Below, one piece after another: positions 1 to 8,711 of a stretch of 64,000 nucleotides of DNA. Origin of the DNA: Lewinellaceae bacterium (GTDB lineage: Bacteria; Bacteroidota; Bacteroidia; Chitinophagales; Saprospiraceae); NCBI GenBank assembly GCA_020636215.1, contig JACJYG010000005.1, positions 558,001 to 622,000 on the forward strand, written 5' to 3'. A program made the position numbers and the translations under genes. Below the pieces are notes generated by a model. The model did not search any database. It saw only the letters and a list, made by a program, of their open reading frames with translations, and had not been told where the DNA came from. Every line of letters starts with the position of its first letter. Within the stretch, counting starts at the first letter, position 1.

Positions 1-1
1 T

Positions 2-1660
2 GGAGCGGACAGCCGGCGCATCATCGAAGAGAACCCCTACCAACTGGCGCGTGACGTTTGGGGGATCGGTTTTAAAACGGCTGATCAAACAGCACGCAAA
101 CTGGGCATCGACCCCCAATCTGATATCCGCATCGATGCCGGGGTGGAGTATGTTTTGTCCAAACTGGCGGATGACGGGCACACCTGCTATCCCCGCGAAG
201 CCTTCCTGGAAAAATCCCGTGAATTGCTGGAAGTTGAACCGGAGCGCATCCAGGCGCGCCTGGAATTTATCGAGGCGGAAGAGCGCATCGTTATTCAAAA
301 CAAGGAACACCAGGGGCAGGATGTGGAATTCCTCTGGCTCAAGGCTTTCCACGTGAGCGAGCAGGGCATCGCGCGGGAATTGCGCCGCCTCATGCAGCAG
401 CAACTCGCCTTGCCGCTTCAGGATGCCTACAGCCGGATCCAGGCTGCTGAAACCCAGATGGGCTTGCAACTGGCCCCCAATCAGCGCCGGGCCGTTGAGG
501 TGAGCCTGGCAGAAAAACTGCACATTATCACCGGCGGCCCGGGCACCGGAAAAAGCACCATTACCAAAGTGATCCTGCAGGCTATGCAGGCCCTTTCCTC
601 CCGCATCCTGCTGGCGGCGCCCACCGGCAAGGCCGCCAAGCGCCTGTCGGAGATCACCGGCCGGGAAGCTTCGACGATCCACAGCCTGCTGGAATTCGAC
701 TTTAGCATCAACAACTTCCGCCGCAACCGCGACAATCCCCTGGATTGCAGCCTGCTGGTCGTGGACGAAGCCAGCATGATCGACACGATGCTGATGTACA
801 ACCTCCTGAAGGCTGTTCCCGATGGCGCCCGCCTGCTGCTCGTCGGCGATGTCGACCAATTGCCCAGTGTGGGGGCCGGCAATGTGCTCAACGACTTCAT
901 CAAAAGCGGCCGCGTGACGGTTACCCGCCTGACCGATATCTTCCGCCAGGCGGCGCAGTCCCGTATCATCACCAACGCCCACCGGGTCAACGCCGGCCTG
1001 TTCCCGGATATCCGCATTGACAAACAGAGCGACTTTTTCTTTATCGAAGACAACCAGCCCGAAAGCATCGCCCAAACCATTATTGGCCTGGTAAAACATC
1101 GCCTGCCCAAAACCTACGGCTTCCGGCCCATGCGCGACATCCAGGTGCTCAGCCCCATGAACCGCGGCCTGATCGGCAACCGCAACCTCAATCAGTTGCT
1201 CCAGCGCGCCCTCAACCCCAGCGATGAACCCCTCGTCAAGATGGGCAGGGCTTTCCACCGCGGCGACAAGGTGATGCAGGTGCAAAATAATTACGATAAG
1301 GAAGCCTTCAACGGCGATGTCGGCTTCCTCACCCGCATCGACCGTATCGAACAGGAGGTAACCGTTGAATTTGACGGCCGCCCGGTCAGCTATGATTTTG
1401 CCGACCTCGACCAGCTCGTGCTGGCCTACTCCGTTTCTGTCCATAAATTCCAGGGTAGTGAATGCCCCTGCGTAGTCATTCCGGTACACACCACGCACTA
1501 CATGCTGCTTTTTCGTAACCTCCTTTATACCGGCATCACCCGAGGCAAAAAACTGGTGGTGCTGGTAGGCAGCAAGCAGGCGCTAAACATCGCCGTGCGG
1601 AATAAACAGGCAGTGGAGCGGTTTACCGGGTTGGAGGAGGCCTTGAGGGCGGGGCAGTAG
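2..1660 (+). CDS. recD2: RecD2-family ATP-dependent DNA helicase (5' truncated)
   Basis: The frame is already open at the first bases, so the N-terminal part (roughly 180 residues by comparison with the family) lies outside the window. The first visible residues carry the helix-hairpin-helix signature NPYQLARDVWGIGFKTAD typical of RecD2. The Walker A motif GGPGTGKST is at about nt 533-559, Walker B VVDEAS at about 760-780, and the late motifs VHKFQGSE and LLYTGITRGKK near the C-terminus match SF1B helicases. RecD2 is a 5'-3' helicase that works outside RecBCD in DNA repair. It faces the CPBP gene convergently. Family assignment is firm; the exact repair role is inferred. Confidence 0.93.
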   Translation, partial: GADSRRIIEENPYQLARDVWGIGFKTADQTARKLGIDPQSDIRIDAGVEYVLSKLADDGHTCYPREAFLEKSRELLEVEPERIQARLEFIEAEERIVIQNKEHQGQDVEFLWLKAFHVSEQGIARELRRLMQQQLALPLQDAYSRIQAAETQMGLQLAPNQRRAVEVSLAEKLHIITGGPGTGKSTITKVILQAMQALSSRILLAAPTGKAAKRLSEITGREASTIHSLLEFDFSINNFRRNRDNPLDCSLLVVDEASMIDTMLMYNLLKAVPDGARLLLVGDVDQLPSVGAGNVLNDFIKSGRVTVTRLTDIFRQAAQSRIITNAHRVNAGLFPDIRIDKQSDFFFIEDNQPESIAQTIIGLVKHRLPKTYGFRPMRDIQVLSPMNRGLIGNRNLNQLLQRALNPSDEPLVKMGRAFHRGDKVMQVQNNYDKEAFNGDVGFLTRIDRIEQEVTVEFDGRPVSYDFADLDQLVLAYSVSVHKFQGSECPCVVIPVHTTHYMLLFRNLLYTGITRGKKLVVLVGSKQALNIAVRNKQAVERFTGLEEALRAGQ

Positions 1661-1690
1661 CAGTTGACAAGGTGCCCCGCAGCTTGTCAT

Positions 1691-1720
1691 CCCGACGAGA
1701 TCCGGTGGATCGAGATCGGG
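1691..1720. other. Hairpin between convergent genes
   Basis: CCCGA at 1691-1695 pairs with TCGGG at 1716-1720, and GATCC at 1699-1703 pairs with GGATC at 1707-1711 around a GGT loop. It lies between the stops of recD2 and the CPBP gene. There is no T-run on either side, so it may be a structured 3' end rather than a classical terminator. Confidence 0.35.
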
Positions 1721-1809
1721 GAGGCAGTAGGCCCGTACCTCCGCTCTTCCGGCCGGAGCAGAATTGACAGAGCCCGGTACTATCGGCTATTCCAACGGCA
1801 AAATCCCCT

Positions 1810-2427
1810 CTAGGTCAAAAAGCCGATAACACTATAAGAAATGACATTGGCTAACCCGTGCGAGATCCAGCCAGGAATGATGCTCCCGCCAGCCATCTTC
1901 TCGTTGATGTAAACGATGGTGTAAGCGCCGAGGGCTGTAAACAAGAAGATGAGGGCCAGAAAAAAGATGCTGGAGGTTATCGAAAGGAACAACAACAGAT
2001 GAATCGCCCCAAAGACTAGGGCCTGTAGGATGTTGCCGGCCTGGAAGCCTAGCCAACTGATGAGCCGTTTAGCCAAAAATCCCCGAAAAAGGATCTCTTC
2101 TGACAAGGAAGTTTTGAGTAAGGCCATGATCAACACCAGGATCATCGCCTGCGGGCTAAAGCCCATAGCCCGAAACTTGCCGGTAATGCTTTCCGGCGCC
2201 GTTAGGGCTTCCCAGAAATCAGTTCTAATAAAGGCCAGGGCCACCATGCTGAGGAAAATCAGAGAAGAAACAATGGCCCAGACAACTGCCCTTGTTGGAA
2301 GTGGTTTCAATCCGATATAATCGAAAAAGCCTTTGGCGGAGCGGGTTCGGATCACGAAAACCAGGAAGGGAATGAGCGTGAAAACGAGGATTTGCAGGAT
2401 GGATGAGAGAAGTTCTGATGGTATCAT
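1810..2427 (-). CDS. CPBP-family intramembrane glutamic endopeptidase
   Basis: A 205-residue polytopic membrane protein of the CAAX-protease/bacteriocin-processing (Rce1-like) family. The family motifs are visible: EEILFR at residues 110-115 (catalytic Glu pair and Arg), FGAIH around residue 143, and a late His in WISHGLANV near residue 190. About six hydrophobic segments are present. Members cleave within membranes and can process prenylated proteins or peptides; the substrate here is unknown. A 161-bp repeat element begins 18 bp upstream of the ATG, so the native promoter has probably been displaced or replaced by element sequence. Confidence 0.85.
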   Translation of the reverse strand: MIPSELLSSILQILVFTLIPFLVFVIRTRSAKGFFDYIGLKPLPTRAVVWAIVSSLIFLSMVALAFIRTDFWEALTAPESITGKFRAMGFSPQAMILVLIMALLKTSLSEEILFRGFLAKRLISWLGFQAGNILQALVFGAIHLLLFLSITSSIFFLALIFLFTALGAYTIVYINEKMAGGSIIPGWISHGLANVISYSVIGFLT

Positions 2428-2445
2428 AGGAAGCCGGGTTTCTTA

Positions 2446-2606
2446 GAAGCTGTTTGAATTTGGTTTTTAGAATTTATTATAGGCTATTTTTTCGTCAATC
2501 AAGGCTCTTTTTGAGCCTCGTACCCATAGGTACGGGGCGAAAAAAAGCCGCAGAGTGGCGGAAAAAGAGGCATAATAAAACTGAAGGACTAAATTCAAAC
2601 AGCTTC
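2446..2606 (+). mobile_element. MITE-like palindromic element, copy 1
   Basis: This is a 161-bp element with terminal inverted repeats GAAGCTGTTTGAATTT / AAATTCAAACAGCTTC, flanked by TTA on both sides (2443-2445 and 2607-2609). The two halves are imperfect inverted copies over their whole length, centred on TACCCATAGGTA at 2521-2532, so a transcript would fold into one long hairpin. It appears identical to copy 2 at 20856. One frame is open right through the element and adds a false N-terminal extension to the downstream gene. It fills most of the non-coding stretch 2428-2825; the rest shows no recognisable feature. Confidence 0.85.
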
Positions 2607-2825
2607 TTAAAGATAAGAAAAACCATAAAATATTTTGGGTTCAGCAGTAAGCGTGCGGGAGATCGTTGCAGCGCTGGAAGCAGAGGAAGAGCGCGAGGGC
2701 TGGCCATTTCAAAATGTTTTCAATTTTATTGTTCTGATGGAGCTTTGCGCGCATACACTAAAATAGCAAGCTTCGGGCTTTATGTTTTTTTGTGTTTTTC
2801 CCCTATTTTGCTCCCCCAAAAGAAC

Positions 2826-5800
2826 ATGCCTGTCGTTTTCCGTTTCGCCCTATTATTTTTGCTATCGCTTTTTTTTATTCACCCCACCCCAGCCCAACCT
2901 CCTTCCTGGTTCAAAACCATCCCCCCAATTACCGAAGAAGTACCCGGTTGGGCGCAGCTCATGTACGCCGACAACCCCAATGTGCGACTAGTGGATAGCG
3001 CCTACGAAGCTTATTACAGCACCCATCTTTTTGAAAAAAATACACACACTCAGAACTACAAACACTGGCGCCGGCAGGTGGAGCCCTACCTCAACGCCCT
3101 GGGCTATATCGAATGGCCCACTGTGGAGGCATTGCAGCAGGACGAAAAGCGCTACCGCCAACTGTTGTCCAATTCAGCTCCCACCCGGCAGCCCGGCCCC
3201 TGGACGAACCTCGGCCCCTTCGAGACCTACAATCAGGGCTCGGGCCAGTTCGAGGTATCCTGGCAAGCCAATGTATACACCATCGATGTGGCGGATACAG
3301 ACCCTAATGTGGTGTACTGCGGTACCGAAAGCGGCGGTGTCTTTCGCTCCCTGGACCAGGGGCTCAGTTGGAGTCACATTTCCGCCAACACCATGATGGC
3401 GGCCGTGCGCATCGTGCGGGTGAGCCCCAATGACCCGGAAACGGCCTATGCCGGCGACGGGAACCGGCTGTACCGCACCACCGACGGCGGGGGTAGCTGG
3501 GAGGTGCTCCTGGACATCAGCGGACTGGACGTGAATGGCATCGCCATCAGCCCGGCGATAGAGCAGCGCCTCCTGGTAGCAGGGCAAAAGGGCTTATGGC
3601 GATCGGAAGATGGCGGCCAAAACTGGCAGCAGTTATTCAGCAACCCGGTTTATGATATCGAATTCAAGCCTGATGACCCCCAGGTATTATACCTCGTTCG
3701 AGGCAATACGGCAGAGAAGCGCTGCGAATTCCTGAAATCGGAAGATGGCGGCCAGAGTTGGGTAATCAAAGATGCCGGTTGGTACCTGCCGCCCGATCCG
3801 GGCTACAGTGGCTTGTCCGATGGAGGCGCCAAGCTGGCGGTTTCGCCATTGGAGCCTGATTTGATAGTGGCGGGACTGATCGGTAACTCCAAAGCAGGCG
3901 ACGATGGCTACCTCGGCCTGTGGAAAAGCCAGGATGCCGGCGAAAGCTGGGCCCTGCAGGGCCCCCATGTGGGCGGCCCTTATGAGTACAGCGGCGGCCC
4001 GGCCACGCATAAGAACGTCATGAAGAACGAGGGTGGGGGAGGCCCCTACCAGGGATTTTACGATTATGTGCTGGCCATATCCCCTTTCAATGCGAATAAC
4101 GTTTACATCGGCGGCGTCAGCCTCTACAAATCCACTAACGGAGGGCAAAGCTTCAACGTCATCGGAGGCTACCAGGGAAATACCTGGATACACCCCGACA
4201 TGCAGGAGCTGGCCGTCAGTCCCAATGGTATCTGGCTGGCCAATGATGGAGGCGTGAACTTTACAACCGACGAATTTGCCACCGTCGAATCCCGTAAGAA
4301 AGGTATTACCGCTTCCGAGTTCTGGGGCTTCGGCAGTGGCTGGAATGATGGCCTGCTGGTGGGCGGCCGCTACCACAATGGCAACACCGCCCTGCGGTCC
4401 ACTTTCCCGGCCGGCGAGGCCCTGCGGCTGGGCGGCGCCGAGGCGCCTACCGGTTACGTCAATCCCGGCCGCGACATCGCCTACTTCTCGGATATCAGTT
4501 CCCAGGTGGTTCCAGATGAAATAAGCGGCACGGTAGTCGGCCTACCACAATTGCAAGTGTACCCCGGTGAATCCTACTATGCCGCCCACTCCAGCGAGCT
4601 GGAGTTCGATCCGCGTTGTTACAACCACATTTATGTAGGGCAGGAGCAAAAGCTTTGGAAATCGGTAAATGGCGGCGCCTCCTTTGAAACGATTGCTACC
4701 TTTGGTACGAATACGGACCGGCCCGTACTGCAATTTGAAGTTTCCCGGAGCAATCCGGATGTGATCTATGTGTACCAGCGTACTTCCTTCTACGGCGCCG
4801 TGCTCTGGCGGACGCAGGATGGTGGCGGAAGCTGGCAGGTGTTGGACTTTCCTTCCAGCCCTAATTCCCAGCGCGCGGGCGTGATGGCGCTCAACCCTGA
4901 GGATGAGAATGAGTTATGGGTTGGGTTTTCACAAAATAATAATGATGGCGCCAAGGTATTTCGCACGACTGACGGCGGGCAGTCCTGGCAGAACTTCACT
5001 TCACCCACACTTGATGGACACGCCATTCACGCGATGTTCTATCAGGCAGGTACGGACGGCGCCGTTTACATCGGCACCGATAAAGCTGTTTTTTACCGCG
5101 ACAATAGCATGAGCGATTGGGCGCTATACAACGATGGCCTCCCGATGCGCACCAACGCCAACCTTTTCCGTCCCTATTACCGGGAAGGCAAACTGCGGCT
5201 GGCCACTTACAGCAACGGCATTTGGGAAACGGAACTTGCGCTGCCTTCGGCGCCGCTGGCGCAGCCAACTGTTGATAAGCTTGTCGCCGGTTGCGAACGC
5301 GACACCTTTTATTTTGACGATTATTCCGTCCTGCGCCATGAGGGCGCCAGTTGGGCCTGGAATTTTGAGCCGGAACCGGATTATGTCAGTGCCCTGGATG
5401 TGCGCAACCCGCGGGTGGTTTTCGGTGCAGAAGGTAGCTACACCGTCAGCCTTACCGTAACCCAGGCCGATGGGCAGAGCAGCAGCCAGACGATCGAAAA
5501 CATGGTGGCCGTGCAGGCCTGCCGGGCAGATACCATCCCGGGGCTGGCGCTCAACCTCCAACAGGACGGAGACTATGCCTCGGTTGAAGGCATCCCCATC
5601 AACAGCAACGAACTGACGATAACCGCCTGGGTGCGCCCGCAGGGTATACAAGGCGAATACACCGGAATTGCGATCACCAGCACCGGCCCGGCGGCGGGTT
5701 TCAACTTCCGCCCAAATATGGAGTTGGGGTACCACTGGCCCGATGGCGCCTGGTGGTGGAGCAGCGGCTTGACGGTACCCGTCGACGAGTGGTCTTACGT

Positions 5801-6872
5801 AGCCCTGGTGGTGCGGCCAGATGGCATAACCGTTTATCTAAATGGGCAAAGCGCTACCCACAACTTCAACGTGCCGCCGGTAGATTTCAGCAGCCTGGCC
5901 ACTTATCTGGGGAGCTATCGTGGCTGGGACGGCCGTAATTTCACTGGCCTTATGGATGAAGTTCGCTTTTATAATCGGGCACTTAGCACGGAAGAGATCC
6001 GCCGGCGCCGCCATCTGGTGAGCAATCCGGACGAAGAGGAGAATCTGGTGGCCTACTTCCAGTTCAATGAGCTGGCCGGGCTGGCGCTCAATAAGTTGGG
6101 AAATCAACACGCCCAGCTGGCCGGTTATGCCGGGCGCAGCCTTTCCACGGCTCCGGTGGGTAGCGGGGAGAGTAGTCAATTGCTGATACAGTCTCCAGGT
6201 AATTATTCTTTTGGTGAAACCGGCCTGAGCCTGGCTTTCGGGGCCACAGCTACCTTGCCGGCCGGCCCGGTTGTAGCAAGCCGCCTCAATGTGCCGCCCG
6301 ATTACCAGCCGGGCCCGGATGTACTGCCTGCCTCGGGTTACTGGATCCTCAACAATTACGGCGCGAATGAGAATTGGGGCCCGGTGCAGTCTCTTACATT
6401 AGGGGGCATTCCGGTTCCTGCCGCCGCCGAAGGCCAGCCGGACGCCTTCACGCTGCATCATCGGGCGGATAATGCCGAGGGAGATAGCTGGAGCTCGGCA
6501 ATTGATGAGGCTGACGCCGCGATAGCCGGGGATACTGATGGGACGCTAACCTTCAGCGCAGGTAATAGCCTTTCTGCATCCGGGCAGCTTATTATTGGGG
6601 AGGGGGAGTTGGTGGGAGCGTATACGCAGATCCTGCCGGACAGTTATGTATTGTATCCCAATCCGTTGCGCCGCCATAGCGAATTGAATATCCGTACCGA
6701 TCTGCCCGGCGCTTATACGTTTGAGCTATTCGACGCCTCCGGCCAGCTGGTGTATAGAGCCAGTCTTCAGGGCAATGTCCATTTTCCTCTGGCCGGTTTA
6801 TCGGCCGGCGCGTATGCCTACCGCGTGGTGGGAGCGCGGCACATGAGGTCGGGAAGTTTGGTAATATTCTAG
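2826..6872 (+). CDS. Secreted BNR/sortilin-repeat protein with PKD, LamG-like and T9SS type A domains
   Basis: About 1348 residues. I start it at MPVVFRFALL because a signal peptide ending in TPAQ follows at once; the frame is open further upstream only because it crosses the palindromic element. The first ~800 residues hold about eight Asp-box-like motifs (such as RTTDGGGSW and KSEDGGQSW) of a beta-propeller like sortilin or sialidase. Next come a PKD-like domain (EGSYTVSLTV), a LamG/concanavalin-like domain (LNLQQDGDYASV to MDEVRFYNRAL), and a C-terminal sorting domain (LYPNPL to the SLVIF end) for T9SS export and cell-surface attachment. The ligand or substrate is not predictable. Confidence 0.88.
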   Translation: MPVVFRFALLFLLSLFFIHPTPAQPPSWFKTIPPITEEVPGWAQLMYADNPNVRLVDSAYEAYYSTHLFEKNTHTQNYKHWRRQVEPYLNALGYIEWPTVEALQQDEKRYRQLLSNSAPTRQPGPWTNLGPFETYNQGSGQFEVSWQANVYTIDVADTDPNVVYCGTESGGVFRSLDQGLSWSHISANTMMAAVRIVRVSPNDPETAYAGDGNRLYRTTDGGGSWEVLLDISGLDVNGIAISPAIEQRLLVAGQKGLWRSEDGGQNWQQLFSNPVYDIEFKPDDPQVLYLVRGNTAEKRCEFLKSEDGGQSWVIKDAGWYLPPDPGYSGLSDGGAKLAVSPLEPDLIVAGLIGNSKAGDDGYLGLWKSQDAGESWALQGPHVGGPYEYSGGPATHKNVMKNEGGGGPYQGFYDYVLAISPFNANNVYIGGVSLYKSTNGGQSFNVIGGYQGNTWIHPDMQELAVSPNGIWLANDGGVNFTTDEFATVESRKKGITASEFWGFGSGWNDGLLVGGRYHNGNTALRSTFPAGEALRLGGAEAPTGYVNPGRDIAYFSDISSQVVPDEISGTVVGLPQLQVYPGESYYAAHSSELEFDPRCYNHIYVGQEQKLWKSVNGGASFETIATFGTNTDRPVLQFEVSRSNPDVIYVYQRTSFYGAVLWRTQDGGGSWQVLDFPSSPNSQRAGVMALNPEDENELWVGFSQNNNDGAKVFRTTDGGQSWQNFTSPTLDGHAIHAMFYQAGTDGAVYIGTDKAVFYRDNSMSDWALYNDGLPMRTNANLFRPYYREGKLRLATYSNGIWETELALPSAPLAQPTVDKLVAGCERDTFYFDDYSVLRHEGASWAWNFEPEPDYVSALDVRNPRVVFGAEGSYTVSLTVTQADGQSSSQTIENMVAVQACRADTIPGLALNLQQDGDYASVEGIPINSNELTITAWVRPQGIQGEYTGIAITSTGPAAGFNFRPNMELGYHWPDGAWWWSSGLTVPVDEWSYVALVVRPDGITVYLNGQSATHNFNVPPVDFSSLATYLGSYRGWDGRNFTGLMDEVRFYNRALSTEEIRRRRHLVSNPDEEENLVAYFQFNELAGLALNKLGNQHAQLAGYAGRSLSTAPVGSGESSQLLIQSPGNYSFGETGLSLAFGATATLPAGPVVASRLNVPPDYQPGPDVLPASGYWILNNYGANENWGPVQSLTLGGIPVPAAAEGQPDAFTLHHRADNAEGDSWSSAIDEADAAIAGDTDGTLTFSAGNSLSASGQLIIGEGELVGAYTQILPDSYVLYPNPLRRHSELNIRTDLPGAYTFELFDASGQLVYRASLQGNVHFPLAGLSAGAYAYRVVGARHMRSGSLVIF

Positions 6873-6953
6873 CTATGCTAACACCCCACTAACTCGGAAC
6901 GGGAAGCGTGGGGTGATAAGCGGTGGGTACCTGCAGGTTATTTATCTTAGAGG

Positions 6954-6998
6954 TGTTTGGAGGCCAGCCCTTGCTGCCTTAAGGCTGGGCTCCAAACA
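6954..6998. other. Long stem-loop between secreted-protein and sigma-factor genes
   Basis: TGTTTGGAGGCCAGCC (6954-6969) pairs with GGCTGGGCTCCAAACA (6983-6998) at 15 of 16 positions with a 13-nt loop. No T-run follows on the + strand. It could terminate the upstream gene or be part of the sigma-factor leader. Confidence 0.5.
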
Positions 6999-7058
6999 TG
7001 CTCTTGAAAAAACACACCATTATCTGGGCACCATCCCAACACCAAACAGAACGAACGT

Positions 7059-7643
7059 ATGAAGGAACATCAATGGGCCGACGAAGCACTAATCTCGGCG
7101 ATTACCGGCACATCGGAATCAAGAGAAAAGGCTTTGCAGTATGTTTTTCATCAGACGGAGTGGAAAGAGGTGGTCCTCCGGTTTGTACAGCAATATGGCG
7201 GCAACGAGCAGGATGGAGAGGACATCTTTCAGGAAACCATCATCCTTTTTGACCGCAATCTCCGGCAGGCTAAATTCGAAGGGAAGAGCGCCCTGAAAAC
7301 TTACTTTATGGCTATCGCCAAACGTCGTTGGTGGAAGCAAGCCGGCAAGCGCCGTCCGCAGGAGGAACTCACGCCTCAGCATTATGAAGCAGCAGAACCC
7401 AGTGTGGAATGCCAGGTGATCAGTGAAGAGCAGGCCAGCTATCTGGCACAGGCGATGGAGCAGGCCGGAAGCCGTTGTAAAGAAATATTGAAATTGTACC
7501 AGTTGGACTACAGCATGGAAGAAATCGCCCGGGCTGTTGCACTCAGTAGCGCGGCTATGGCTAAAAAGGAGGCATACCGCTGCCGTCAGCGCCTGCGCCA
7601 GTTTTTGGAGAATAACCCTCATTGGAAGGCCCTAATCAAGTAA
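7059..7643 (+). CDS. ECF-type RNA polymerase sigma factor
   Basis: A 194-residue sigma-70 family protein. Region 2 is visible around QDGEDIFQETIILFDRNL with the promoter-melting stretch TYFMAIAKRRWW, and region 4 around CKEILKLYQLDYSMEEIARA with a C-terminal helix-turn-helix. Such factors redirect RNA polymerase to a small regulon under a surface or stress signal. The stop is 5 nt before the next gene, which encodes a one-pass membrane protein fit to be its anti-sigma partner. The regulon cannot be told from sequence. Confidence 0.88.
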   Translation: MKEHQWADEALISAITGTSESREKALQYVFHQTEWKEVVLRFVQQYGGNEQDGEDIFQETIILFDRNLRQAKFEGKSALKTYFMAIAKRRWWKQAGKRRPQEELTPQHYEAAEPSVECQVISEEQASYLAQAMEQAGSRCKEILKLYQLDYSMEEIARAVALSSAAMAKKEAYRCRQRLRQFLENNPHWKALIK

Positions 7644-7648
7644 TAGAT

Positions 7649-8599
7649 ATGGACAACAAAGAAGAACTTTTCGATAAAATAGAGGATTATCTGCGGGGCA
7701 AACTTACAGAAGAGGAATCCCGAGCTTTTGAACAGCAGATCGCGGCCGACTCAGGATTGGCCGAACAAGTGGAGCTGCAGCGCTTCGAACAGTTGAGCCT
7801 GGAATTTTTACTGGAGGAGGAACTGAAACAAAAAATGGAGGCCTGGAAAAAAGAAGGGCCGCCATCTGGGACGCCTCCAAAGGGAGGCCCCTCTCGTTCG
7901 GGGCTTTGGTTGGGCCTATTGACCGTAGCTATTGTAGCCAGCTTCTTTTTTTTTCGCAAAGGGCCTGTACAGCCGGCTGAGGAAACTCCCCGGATAGAGG
8001 AGCAACAAGTATTTCCTTCCTCCGCTCCTTCGACCGGATCAGAAAAGCCGGCCGCTCCTTCCGGGCCGGTAGCGGAAAAGGCGAAACCGGAAAGCATCCC
8101 AAAGCAACGGCCCGCAAAACCGGAACCGGAAAACCAATTTCTGGCGGTAGTTGACGCCTTTTATACGCCACCGGCCAACTTTACCGAAACCGGCCTGAGG
8201 GGGCAATCCGGCCAGGGAGGGCAATCCGTCCTGGAGCAAGGCATTCAGGCCTTCACTACCGGCGATTATAAAAAAGCGATCCGCTTGCTCCATACTATCC
8301 GTCCGGGAGAAGGGGAGGAGGCCTATGAAACGGCGCAGGAGTGCCTGGCGCACGCCTTCCTGAAAGACAAGCAGTTTAATAAGGCGGCCAGTATATTCCA
8401 GTCCATTCTGGAGAAGGGCTACCTCGCTTCTATCAACGACCAGGCCGAGTGGTACCTGGTGCTCAGTTTATTACCTGATTATGCCGCCCGGCGGCAGCGC
8501 ATAAACCAACTGGTGGATAAAATGACGGGCGACCCTTATCATAGTTATCACGAAAAAGCGGTGGAGCTCAAAGCCCGGCTGGATGTGCTCCGGGATTGA
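7649..8599 (+). CDS. Putative membrane anti-sigma factor with periplasmic TPR-like repeats
   Basis: About 316 residues starting at MDNKEELFDK, 5 nt after the sigma-factor stop. Residues 1-65 are acidic and helical, like the cytoplasmic end of Bacteroidota anti-sigma proteins, with no zinc motif. One membrane helix (LWLGLLTVAIVASFFFF) lies near residue 90. A Pro/Glu-rich linker follows, and then TPR-like helices (GDYKKAIRLLHTI, FNKAASIFQSILEKGY). Tight coupling to the sigma gene supports a role holding the factor at the membrane until a periplasmic signal arrives. This is inference from context and architecture; no enzymatic domain is visible. Confidence 0.7.
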   Translation: MDNKEELFDKIEDYLRGKLTEEESRAFEQQIAADSGLAEQVELQRFEQLSLEFLLEEELKQKMEAWKKEGPPSGTPPKGGPSRSGLWLGLLTVAIVASFFFFRKGPVQPAEETPRIEEQQVFPSSAPSTGSEKPAAPSGPVAEKAKPESIPKQRPAKPEPENQFLAVVDAFYTPPANFTETGLRGQSGQGGQSVLEQGIQAFTTGDYKKAIRLLHTIRPGEGEEAYETAQECLAHAFLKDKQFNKAASIFQSILEKGYLASINDQAEWYLVLSLLPDYAARRQRINQLVDKMTGDPYHSYHEKAVELKARLDVLRD

Positions 8600-8711
8600 A
8601 AAAAAACGGTGAGGTTTTCAAAATCTCACAATTTTTTTTGTCTCATGGGCACCATTTCCATTCAGATGGGAACAAATAGCCAAAGATTTTACCATCAAAA
8701 ATCAATCATCC

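Noticed and set aside
2454..2825. N-terminal extension of the secreted BNR protein (start inside the element)
   Set aside because: The extension is the translation of the 161-bp palindromic element plus spacer. The same residues also precede an unrelated gene at 23605, and a normal signal peptide begins at 2826.
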